The translations under genes and the position numbers were made by a program. Below are positions 9,264 through 17,012 of a stretch of 64,000 bases of DNA, one piece after another. The notes under the pieces are model-generated. The model did no database searches and had not been told where the DNA came from. It saw only the letters and a program-made list of their open reading frames with translations. Position 1 is the stretch's first letter. Every line of letters begins with the position of its first letter. This DNA comes from an uncultured Bradyrhizobium sp. (GTDB lineage: Bacteria; Pseudomonadota; Alphaproteobacteria; Rhizobiales; Xanthobacteraceae), in contig NZ_CANSMR010000001.1 of NCBI RefSeq assembly GCF_947648125.1, forward strand, positions 558,001-622,000. The letters are read 5' to 3'.

Positions 9264-9606
9264 GGCGTTTGCGTTGCGTCTTGGGAATTGCCAGTTCTGG
9301 ATTGCGATGCTCTCATTTGCACTGGGGCTGCCAGACGATGGAAGATGGCTCCGCGGCGGTGGCCTACAATTTTGAGCCGGCGGGGTTCGCTCCGCGTACG
9401 CGCGAAAGACAGGGGCGGGCCCACCGATTGAGCGGCACGCCGTTTCTGGCCAATACGCGTGGCGGTCAATCGACGGTGATCGAGGGCTCCGGACGTTTTG
9501 TCGGCGAACAGCCGACTGGTGCGATCGGTCGAACTCCTGAGGAGGTCACGGATGGCGTCACTATTAATCTGATCAACGTGCTGGCTGCACAGGTCGCGAA
9601 GACATC
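9264..9606 (+). pseudogene. Decayed gspD 5' fragment (secretin N-terminus)
   Basis: The translated stretch STVIEGSGRFVGEQPTG...VTDGVTINLINV is nearly the same as residues ~75-120 of the intact GspD (STVIEGSGRFVGELPTG...VTDGVTINLVNV). Upstream, across a frameshift, a leader-like segment followed by CQT matches the GspD lipoprotein signal. Similarity stops abruptly near 9606, within the N0 domain, and no secretin domain follows. Divergence is substantial, so this is an old paralogue or remnant of a second secretion operon rather than a recent duplication. Confidence 0.75.
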
Positions 9607-9636
9607 TCCATATCGAATGATCCTCTACAATATCAG

Positions 9637-9670
9637 GTTGTGGAGAACTGAGTCAGTTCCTGTCCACAAC
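9637..9670. other. Strong two-stage hairpin
   Basis: GTTGTGGA (9637-9644) pairs with TCCACAAC (9663-9670). Inside it GAACTGA (9645-9651) pairs with TCAGTTC (9653-9659), with a CTG bulge. No T-tract follows, so it is not a standard terminator. It lies between the gspD remnant and the real gspD, in a ~365-base non-coding stretch (9607-9973) that should also carry the operon promoter. Nothing else is evident in that stretch. Confidence 0.5.
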
Positions 9671-9973
9671 TCTTGCGATAGTCGAGGCGCGCCGATACGA
9701 GTTTAGATGCTGCGCTAGTGCCGGGTGTCTTGGATTCCGAGTGCTTGATCGCTCTTGATGCGAGCGTTCTTCAGAACCAACGCGGGCTTTGGGTCGGCTG
9801 TGCGCTCCATGGCCCAGTGGGCTTTCGATCGAAGGCAGCTTCCGAGACTGAATTCCAAAGAAACGTGTGCATTAGTTGGCGTTGGATTGCAGCCATCGAC
9901 ATCTACACGTCAGGAATGTGTACAGAGGTACGGAGAACGTTGACTAGTTGATGCATGGTTAGGAGCGGTTACG

Positions 9974-12235
9974 TTGCGTTTCCGAGCAGCCCAGCTTCGG
10001 ATCTCGGTGCCATTGTTCGCGCTTGCCCTTTCGGCATGCCAGACGATCACGGATACGCCCACCGCGTCCGAATGGTCGAGCAAATCAACGCCGCAGCCTG
10101 TAACAAGATCAAGCGGTAGGCAGCCGCAACCAGATCTGTCGGGCGGTACACTGCTGCTCGCCGAGACGCGCGGAGGCAGCTCTACCGTCATCGAGGGCTC
10201 AGGTCGCTTTGTCGGCGAGCTACCCACCGGCTCAGTCGATCGTACCTCTGAAGATGTGACTGATGGCGTCACGATCAATCTGGTCAACGTTCCCGCTCCG
10301 CAGGCTGCCAAGACGATTCTGGGCGATATCTTAGCCGTAAAATACACCGTCGACCCTGGTATTGAAGGCAAGATCACGATCCAGACGCCGAAGCCAGTAG
10401 CAAGGTCTGGCGTCATCGATCTCTTTCAGGCGGCGCTGCGGTCGAACAACGCCGCCATTGTCAACAACAAGGGGATCTACCGGATCGTCGCTGCGGGCCA
10501 GACTGCCGTAGGCAGCAGCTTCCGAACGGACGACGCGCCAGATACGGAAATGATCGGTTCGGGCTTGCAAGTCGTGCAGCTGAAATACGTTTCTGCTTCT
10601 GAAATCCGTCGGGTGCTCGAGACGATTGCACCCAAGGACGGTATCGTCCGCGTCGACGACGCCCGCAATTTGATCACTCTGTCAGGCAATCGACAGGATA
10701 TTGCGGCCATGATGGACGCAATTGCGCTGTTCGATATCGATACCATGAAGGGCATGTCGTTTGCGATCGTTCCGGTGAAGACGTCGCAGCCAGACGCGAT
10801 AGCCGGGGAATTGAAGACTGTTTTCGCGGCCGAACGCGAAGGACCGATGACCGGCATGATTCGCTTTGTGCCGAATAAGCGGCTTGGAGCCATCCTCGTG
10901 ATTTCGCCGCAGGCTGAGTATCTTCACCGCGCCGAAACCTGGATTCGACGTCTGGATGCGCAGGCCCAAGGCAGCGAGAAGGAACTCTTCACCTACTCGG
11001 TGCAGAACAGGCGCGCCCAGGAGCTGGTCGACGTCTTGCAGTCGATGTTCTCGAATGAAATGACGGGTACTGCGACGGCCAAGCGCAATGTGGCGCCAAA
11101 CTATCAAGAGGCTAGCGTTCAATCCACGCCGCCGCAACAATCGCAGGGCTTTGGTTCACAGGCGTCGGGCGGCATCACCGGAGCCATTGGATCGGGGGGC
11201 GGCGGCTTCGGAAGCGGCAGCACAATCCGCGCGTCAGCGCCGCAATCGGTACGCCCTGGTGGCTCCGGGACGACCGTTCAGCTTGGCAAAGACGGCGATG
11301 CTGACGGTCCTCGCGTAAAGATCGTGGCTGACGAAGCCAAAAACGCGATTCTGGTCGAGGCGACGAAGGCCGATTATCAGCGCATCCTGCGCGTGATGGG
11401 AAGGCTCGACCGTATGCCGAACCAGGTGATGATCGAAGCAACCATCGCCGAGGTTACACTGAACGATGACCTGAAGTTCGGCGTGCGTTGGTACATGCAG
11501 CAAAAGAACGCCGGATACACCTTCAGTGACGCAGCTTCCGGCGCTATCGGCTCAGTATTCCCAGGATTCTCCTATGCGCTGACCGCTGCGAATGTTGCTG
11601 CGACACTCAATACGTTGAGTGACATTACGAGGGTCAACGTCATTTCGTCGCCCTCACTGACTGTCATGGACAACAAGCCGGCGATCCTCCAGATAGGCGA
11701 TCAGGTGCCGATTACGACCCAATCGGCGACAGGTGTCATTACTCCCGGAGCGCCAATCGTCAATTCGGTGAGCTACAAGGACACTGGCGTCATTCTGTCG
11801 ATCATACCGCGGATCAATGAGAGCGGACGCGTCCTGCTCGATATCCAGCAGGAGGTTTCCAACGTTGCGCAAACGACGACGTCGAACATAGACTCGCCAA
11901 CCATCCGGCAGCGCAAGATCCAGACCAGTGTCGTAGTGAACGACAACGACGCCTTGGTGCTTGGGGGAATGATCCAGGATGAACGGACGACCACGCGAAC
12001 GCAGATACCGATACTTGGCGATATTCCCGTCATCGGCAATCTCGCATCCAACAAGGACAATCTAATTCACAAGACGGAGCTGATCATTCTGATCCGGCCG
12101 CACGTCGTTCGAAATCTTGACGAGGCAAGATCCATCACGGACGAGTACCGCCGATACATGGCAATCGAAGGGCCGCATAAGCGCAGGCAATCACGCCAGA
12201 GTCCCGAAGAGGTGGGACGCAGGATACTTGACTAA
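9974..12235 (+). CDS. gspD: Type II secretion system secretin GspD (lipoprotein)
   Basis: GspD forms the outer-membrane channel through which folded periplasmic proteins leave the cell. The start is TTG 9974, eight bases after AGGAG. The signal peptide ends in a lipobox (LSAC, Cys22), so this secretin is lipid-anchored. The N0 domain lies at ~100-170. N1-N3 repeats follow to ~490, with a long Gly/Ser/Gln-rich insert near residues 375-435. The secretin domain carries VISSPSLTVMDNKPA and the closing PILGDIPVIGNL signature. At 753 aa it has the normal length. It heads the operon, and its TAA overlaps the next ATG (TAATG). Identification is secure. Confidence 0.95.
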   Translation: MRFRAAQLRISVPLFALALSACQTITDTPTASEWSSKSTPQPVTRSSGRQPQPDLSGGTLLLAETRGGSSTVIEGSGRFVGELPTGSVDRTSEDVTDGVTINLVNVPAPQAAKTILGDILAVKYTVDPGIEGKITIQTPKPVARSGVIDLFQAALRSNNAAIVNNKGIYRIVAAGQTAVGSSFRTDDAPDTEMIGSGLQVVQLKYVSASEIRRVLETIAPKDGIVRVDDARNLITLSGNRQDIAAMMDAIALFDIDTMKGMSFAIVPVKTSQPDAIAGELKTVFAAEREGPMTGMIRFVPNKRLGAILVISPQAEYLHRAETWIRRLDAQAQGSEKELFTYSVQNRRAQELVDVLQSMFSNEMTGTATAKRNVAPNYQEASVQSTPPQQSQGFGSQASGGITGAIGSGGGGFGSGSTIRASAPQSVRPGGSGTTVQLGKDGDADGPRVKIVADEAKNAILVEATKADYQRILRVMGRLDRMPNQVMIEATIAEVTLNDDLKFGVRWYMQQKNAGYTFSDAASGAIGSVFPGFSYALTAANVAATLNTLSDITRVNVISSPSLTVMDNKPAILQIGDQVPITTQSATGVITPGAPIVNSVSYKDTGVILSIIPRINESGRVLLDIQQEVSNVAQTTTSNIDSPTIRQRKIQTSVVVNDNDALVLGGMIQDERTTTRTQIPILGDIPVIGNLASNKDNLIHKTELIILIRPHVVRNLDEARSITDEYRRYMAIEGPHKRRQSRQSPEEVGRRILD

Positions 12236-13455
12236 TGCCGACCTTCCGCTACCGGGCCTACGGATTGGATGGTGGCCTTGCCGAAGGGGCGATTGACGCC
12301 GCATCGGTGAATGCGGCCAGTGAGATGCTCTGGTCGCAAGGGCTGACACCATTCCAGATGCGTGCATCTGCCGAGGGCGGCACGAAATGGTGGAATCGCG
12401 AGATAACGATCGGAGGCGGCTCCCAGCGGGCCGACCTCGTCGCATTTACGCGCGAGTTTGCGATGTTGAGCGCAGCCGATATTGCGCTGGATGATGCGTT
12501 GCGGATCCTGCAAACGCAGGCGTCGTCGTCGCGACTGCGGGCACTGGTCGAGGGGCTGCTCTCCGAGGTGCTGAACGGCGCGCCGCTGTCTGACGCGATG
12601 CAAAAGCAGGTCAAGGTGTTTCCGGCGGACTATATTGCCGTAGTGAGGGCAGCGGAGGCCGGCGGCACGCTCTCGGAGGTGCTGACCGAGCTGGCTGAAC
12701 TGCTCGAGCATAGGGCGGAAATCCGGTCGCGTGTCCAGTCGGCGCTAATCTATCCGACCATGCTGGTCACGCTCAGCCTTGGTGCGCTTGCGATTATCAT
12801 CGGCGGTCTTATCCCTTCGATAGCGCCCGTGTTCGGCCAAAGCGGCAAGCCGATGCCCGGCACCATCAAGTTCATGCTGGGCTTAAGGGATCACTGGGCT
12901 CAAGTTGTCGGCGGGATGGCCGTCGTTGCGATAGGCTCATGGGCCAGTGTTGCCGTCGCCATGCGCCGGAATGACGCCCGTGTTGAGCTCGATCGTCTCA
13001 AGTTGAAGCTCCCGGTGATTGGCGCGTTCCTGCTTCAACAGGAAGCCGCGCGGTTCGCTCGGACGCTTGGAACAATGCTCAAAGCCGGTGTGCCGCTGAT
13101 TCAGGCGACGAAATCGGCGAGCAGCGTCATTTCGAACTGTTACGTTGCATCGGCGCTGAGCCGCGCGATCGAGGCTGTTCACCAGGGAAGCGCACTGCAC
13201 CGCGCGCTCCGGAATGAGGCCGTCTTGCCTGCGATCGCCCTTCAGATGATCTCGGTAGGTGAGGAGGCGGGGAAACTCGATCGTATGCTGATGCGGGTCG
13301 CGACCATGCTCGAGCGACAGACTCAAAGCAGCATCGACCGGTTCATGGCAGCACTTGCGCCAGCCTTGACGGTCGCCATAGCGGTCATGGTCGGAGCCTT
13401 GATCATGCCTGTCATGAACGCCGTTTTGAGCATCAACGACCTAGCCGGACGATGA
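12235..13455 (+). CDS. gspF: Type II secretion inner-membrane platform protein GspF
   Basis: GspF anchors the assembly ATPase and the pseudopilus in the inner membrane. The 406-aa protein has the family's two repeated T2SSF helical domains (residues ~65-190 and ~270-395). Three membrane segments are visible, one near 175-200 (LSLGALAIIIGGLIPSI) and one at the C-terminus (VAIAVMVGALIMPVMNAVL). The start codon shares one base with the gspD stop and the end overlaps gspH by four bases, so translation is coupled. Confidence 0.95.
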   Translation: MPTFRYRAYGLDGGLAEGAIDAASVNAASEMLWSQGLTPFQMRASAEGGTKWWNREITIGGGSQRADLVAFTREFAMLSAADIALDDALRILQTQASSSRLRALVEGLLSEVLNGAPLSDAMQKQVKVFPADYIAVVRAAEAGGTLSEVLTELAELLEHRAEIRSRVQSALIYPTMLVTLSLGALAIIIGGLIPSIAPVFGQSGKPMPGTIKFMLGLRDHWAQVVGGMAVVAIGSWASVAVAMRRNDARVELDRLKLKLPVIGAFLLQQEAARFARTLGTMLKAGVPLIQATKSASSVISNCYVASALSRAIEAVHQGSALHRALRNEAVLPAIALQMISVGEEAGKLDRMLMRVATMLERQTQSSIDRFMAALAPALTVAIAVMVGALIMPVMNAVLSINDLAGR

Positions 13456-13919
13456 GGGCGCATGTGAATAGTCGTTGGCGGCGGATCTCGGGGTTCACGT
13501 TGATCGAGATGCTGGTCGTGTTGGCCATACTGGCGCTGGCCGCCACGTTCGCCGTGCCAATGCTATCGAGCGGCTCGGAGGGTGTTCGGTTGGACGTGGC
13601 TACCAGCGAATTGACGAACGCCCTGCGTGTAACGCGATCGGCTGCCATTACAAGCAATCGACCCACGGCCCTGACGATCGACGTCAATCGGAGAAGGTTC
13701 AAGTCGTCAGTCGTTGCCGAGCGCACATTCGATGCCGGCATTGACGCAAAGCTCACCTTCGCAGCGGGAATAGGATCGAGAGGATCGGAAGGGGAGTTCA
13801 GGTTCTTTCCCGATGGATCATCAACGGGAGGGGATGTGACACTGTCAATGCGAGGCAAACAGACAAAGTTGTGTGTCGATTGGTTGACCGGAACTGTGCG
13901 CGCCGCGTCAGCCTGCTGA
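13452..13919 (+). CDS. gspH: Minor pseudopilin GspH
   Basis: The 155-aa protein opens with a short basic leader and a prepilin cleavage site, SG^FTLIEMLVVLAILALAATF, with Glu at +5 followed by the hydrophobic helix. It is processed by the prepilin peptidase encoded four genes downstream and joins the pseudopilus. It overlaps gspF by ATGA. The length and position between F and G fit GspH better than another minor pseudopilin. Confidence 0.88.
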   Translation: MRAHVNSRWRRISGFTLIEMLVVLAILALAATFAVPMLSSGSEGVRLDVATSELTNALRVTRSAAITSNRPTALTIDVNRRRFKSSVVAERTFDAGIDAKLTFAAGIGSRGSEGEFRFFPDGSSTGGDVTLSMRGKQTKLCVDWLTGTVRAASAC

Positions 13920-13941
13920 AGCGGTCATAGGGGTGGGAAGC

Positions 13942-14454
13942 ATGAAGGGAATGATTGACAAAATGAAGACAGGTGTTGCTGCCTTGTTGGCAAGGCTCGG
14001 TAAGCGCCGGAAGGCCGGCAGCTGTGATTACCGTTCGCGCCGTTCGGAGGCGGGCTTCACGCTGGTCGAGATGCTTGTCGTGATCACGATCATAGGCCTC
14101 ATCATGGGGCTCGTTGGCCCGCGCGTTCTGAGCTACCTCTCTGACTCCAAGGTGAAGACCGCACGGATTCAAATTCAGGGATTCTCGTCGGCGCTCGATC
14201 TGTTCTATTTGGACAATGGGCGCTATCCGAATTCGTCGGAAGGACTGGGGGCGTTGGCCAAGCGACCGGATGGAGCCGCTGCCTGGAATGGTCCTTATCT
14301 GAGTGGTGGGGCTGTGCCGAACGATCCGTGGGGACGGCCCTATGTTTACAAGTTCCCCGGGCAGCACGGGCCTTATGACCTCGTCTCGCTTGGGCCTGAG
14401 GGGCGCGAGGGCGATGCATCTGCGGGTGCGTCGATTTCCAATTCGCAGCAGTGA
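13942..14454 (+). CDS. gspG: Major pseudopilin GspG
   Basis: GspG polymerises into the piston-like pseudopilus. I chose ATG 13942 behind GGGTGGGAAG; a GTG at 13933 is possible. An unusually long leader of about 40 residues precedes EAG^FTLVEMLVVITIIGLIMG. The rest is a typical GspG: a long helix, then LDNGRYPNSSEGLGAL, WNGPYL, a calcium-loop region with DPWGRPYVYKFPG and YDLVSLGPEGREG. About 170 aa is slightly longer than usual because of the leader. Confidence 0.93.
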   Translation: MKGMIDKMKTGVAALLARLGKRRKAGSCDYRSRRSEAGFTLVEMLVVITIIGLIMGLVGPRVLSYLSDSKVKTARIQIQGFSSALDLFYLDNGRYPNSSEGLGALAKRPDGAAAWNGPYLSGGAVPNDPWGRPYVYKFPGQHGPYDLVSLGPEGREGDASAGASISNSQQ

Positions 14455-14464
14455 GGTGACACCG

Positions 14465-14986
14465 ATGCGCTGTCGGCTGGCATCGCAGGGGAGGGCTCAT
14501 CCTCGTGCCGCGACGGTTAACAGTCGTTGGGCCGCCGAGGCATGGCTGGGCTCGATGCGAAGTCGGGCGGGGCGTCGCGGGCGCCGATTGGGCTCCGTGG
14601 AGGGCGAGGCCGGCTTTACTTTGATTGAGATCATCGTAGCGCTTGCAATCCTGTCGGCTGGATTGAGCCTCGTTCTCGGCATGATATCCAGCGCGCTGCA
14701 GAGAACCGCGTCCGCCGAGAAAATGGCTGCGGCGGGGTCGATCGCGCAGTCTCTCATGGCCAAGGTAGGGACTGAGCTGCCGGTCGGACCAGAGGAGCGT
14801 GACGGCAAGTACTCCGAGGGATACCGATGGCGCGTCAGAATGCAGCCGTTGGCCGAGGCAAATCAAGGCGAAGGACGTCTTGGGCTCTACGCCGTATCCA
14901 CCGAGGTGGAATGGGGGGAGGGAGCGGACGCGCGCTCCTTTGCGCTTGCGACATTGCGGCTTGGTCCAAGGGTTACGCGGCGATGA
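14465..14986 (+). CDS. gspI: Minor pseudopilin GspI
   Basis: The prepilin motif EAG^FTLIEIIVALAILSAGLSLV sits about 50 residues from ATG 14465. A later ATG at 14555 would give a more usual short leader, so the start is uncertain. The fold after the helix and the size fit GspI, a tip-complex pseudopilin. The stop overlaps the gspJ start (ATGA). Confidence 0.82.
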   Translation: MRCRLASQGRAHPRAATVNSRWAAEAWLGSMRSRAGRRGRRLGSVEGEAGFTLIEIIVALAILSAGLSLVLGMISSALQRTASAEKMAAAGSIAQSLMAKVGTELPVGPEERDGKYSEGYRWRVRMQPLAEANQGEGRLGLYAVSTEVEWGEGADARSFALATLRLGPRVTRR

Positions 14987-15672
14987 CCCGGGATATCCCT
15001 GTAGCAGCACGCCATGGCACGGATGATGAGGCAGGTTTCACGCTGGTCGAATTGCTCGTTGGGTTGGCGCTGTTCAGCCTCCTCGCAACGATGCTGTTCG
15101 GCAGCGTGCGGTTTGGTTTGCAGGCCTGGCAGAGAGGCCGCGTCAATACCGAGCGCTTCGAGCGCATCATGATCTCCCAGGATCTTCTGCGGCGTGCGAT
15201 CGGAAATTTCTACCCCATGCTCGTGCGAGGAGAAGCGATCCAACCTTATATCGACTTCGACGGAGCAAAGGAGGCCATCAGCTTCCTGGGGTACGCGCCG
15301 ACGGTCGCGAACGGTGGCCGCTTCCGGTTCAAGGTCTTTGTCGAGAGGCCGCACGGCGAAACCAGTCTGGTCGTGAACGCCGCGCCCGAGCTCTCGGACC
15401 CGAACGTATCGTCGAATGCGACGAGAACCATCCTGCTCTCCGGAATTGAGCGAGCCGAGTTTGCCTACTTCGGCGCTCCGTCACCGGGGCAGGGTCCGCA
15501 GTGGAATGACAGCTGGACGAAGCGAACCGATATCCCAAGCCTTGTCCGCATCCGTGTCATCGCAGCTCCCGGCGTCCCCGAACTGTGGCCAGATCTGTTG
15601 ATCGCTCCGCGCATCCAGGCCGACGTCGCTTGCGTCTATGAGCCGATCACCATGCGATGCCGCGGGCGCTAG
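14983..15672 (+). CDS. gspJ: Minor pseudopilin GspJ
   Basis: ATG 14983 overlaps the gspI stop. The leader ends in EAG^FTLVELLVGLALFSLLATM, a canonical type IV pilin-like cleavage site. At 229 aa it is the longest pseudopilin here apart from GspK, as expected for GspJ, and the residues after the helix (LQAWQRG) are typical. It should form the pseudopilus tip with GspI and GspK. Confidence 0.87.
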   Translation: MTRDIPVAARHGTDDEAGFTLVELLVGLALFSLLATMLFGSVRFGLQAWQRGRVNTERFERIMISQDLLRRAIGNFYPMLVRGEAIQPYIDFDGAKEAISFLGYAPTVANGGRFRFKVFVERPHGETSLVVNAAPELSDPNVSSNATRTILLSGIERAEFAYFGAPSPGQGPQWNDSWTKRTDIPSLVRIRVIAAPGVPELWPDLLIAPRIQADVACVYEPITMRCRGR

Positions 15673-16519
15673 GACGGAGGGATCGATGCCGATCGTTTCT
15701 GTGCTGTGGGGGTTAGGCTTGCTGACGGCCATTTCGCTGTCACTGCTGTGGAACGGCACTCAGTCCTACCGGCTTGCACAAAATGGCCTGGAGATGGCCC
15801 GCGTCAACGCGACGGTCGATGCCGGCATCAATCGTGCGGTCGCGGCTTTGCTCGATCCACAGACGGATCGAAGATGGCGGACGGATGGAGGCGTCCAAAG
15901 CTTCGAATTTGATGGCGTTCCCATCAAGGTGTCGGTTCAGGACGAGCTCGGCAAGATCGACCTCAATCAGGCTGAGCCGACGCTGCTTGCTGGTCTACTC
16001 AGGTCTGCAGGCCTTGATGCGAGCGCTGCCGGCAGTCTGACCGACAAGATCGTCGACTGGCGGACGGCAACCCAGCTGAAGCGGCTCAATGGCGCAAAGG
16101 AACAAGATTATCGCGCACGCGGAAGCACATATCTTCCACGTAACGGTCCGTTCCAAAGTGTCGATGAGCTCTTGCTCGTCATGGATATGACGCCGGAGCT
16201 GCTTCGGCGGATTGAACCAGCGTTGACGGTCTATTCCGGCCGGCAATTCATCGATCCGCAGCTGGCGCCTCGCGCCGCTTTACTGGCGCTCCCCAATATG
16301 TCGATGCAGGGCGTCGAAGCGCTATTGGCTTCCCGGGCCAATCAGCAAGTGTCGTTGGGAGCATTGGGAGCCGACATCGCGGCCTCTCTGCGAGGCCGTG
16401 CGTTTGCGATCCGCACTGAATTCGAATGGTCGAACAGAAAGATCGTGAACGAAGCGATCGTGCGGCTGACGGATAACCCAAATCAGCCCTATTGGCTGCT
16501 TGACTGGAGGTCCAGATGA
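15638..16519 (+). CDS. gspK: Pseudopilus tip protein GspK
   Basis: GspK caps the pseudopilus. Two starts compete. ATG 15686 has a perfect GGAGG but leaves no prepilin leader. ATG 15638, overlapping gspJ by 35 bases, adds a leader ending in RTEGS before MPIVSVLWGLGLLTA, which is where other GspK proteins are cleaved. I favour 15638 (293 aa). As in other GspK proteins, the conserved Glu5 is missing. The large alpha-helical domain contains DELGKIDLNQAEPTLLAGLL and a later helix-hairpin-helix-like region (FQSVDELLLVMDMTPELLRRI). The end overlaps the peptidase gene. Confidence 0.88.
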   Translation: MSRSPCDAAGARTEGSMPIVSVLWGLGLLTAISLSLLWNGTQSYRLAQNGLEMARVNATVDAGINRAVAALLDPQTDRRWRTDGGVQSFEFDGVPIKVSVQDELGKIDLNQAEPTLLAGLLRSAGLDASAAGSLTDKIVDWRTATQLKRLNGAKEQDYRARGSTYLPRNGPFQSVDELLLVMDMTPELLRRIEPALTVYSGRQFIDPQLAPRAALLALPNMSMQGVEALLASRANQQVSLGALGADIAASLRGRAFAIRTEFEWSNRKIVNEAIVRLTDNPNQPYWLLDWRSR

Positions 16520-17010
16520 TCCCTGCTTTTTTGCACATGCTGATCGCATCGAAAGCCGTGTTTGGTTGCCTTCTTGTCAGTCTGATCCTGGTCATGTCGG
16601 TCATCGACGTGCGAGATATGATCCTGCCGAACAGCCTCAACTGGTTACTGGCGGCCGGCGGAGCCGGCCAGGCGATCTTCCTCGGCTTGCCTCGGCCAGT
16701 TGACGCGGTTCTGGGAGCAGCCTTCGCTTTCGCCGTCCTTTCGACGATCGCATTCCTATTCCGGAGGGTTCGCGGTATCGACGGGCTCGGGTTCGGAGAC
16801 CAGAAGTTCTCGGCAGCGGCAGGACTTTGGATCGGATGGAATGCAATCCCCTCGATGCTGCTGGTTGCCTCCTGCTCGGCTCTGTTGTTCGTGGCGATCA
16901 GATCTACACAAGGAGGCGGCTTCGGCCGCACATCGCGGCTGCCGTTCGGGCCGTTCCTTGGGATCGGCACGATCGCATGCTGGCTGGCAGCCGTCGCGGT
17001 GAGGACCTAG
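16516..17010 (+). CDS. Type IV prepilin peptidase, A24 family, short form
   Basis: This membrane aspartyl protease should cut the leaders of GspG, H, I, J and K. Both catalytic aspartate motifs are present: VIDVRDMILPN and GLGFGDQKF (the GxGD motif). Several hydrophobic helices span the 164 residues. The N-terminal N-methyltransferase domain of full-length PilD/GspO is absent, so methylation of the mature pseudopilins must be missing or done elsewhere. ATGA overlap with gspK shows it belongs to the operon. Confidence 0.9.
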   Translation: MIPAFLHMLIASKAVFGCLLVSLILVMSVIDVRDMILPNSLNWLLAAGGAGQAIFLGLPRPVDAVLGAAFAFAVLSTIAFLFRRVRGIDGLGFGDQKFSAAAGLWIGWNAIPSMLLVASCSALLFVAIRSTQGGGFGRTSRLPFGPFLGIGTIACWLAAVAVRT

Positions 17011-17012
17011 TC

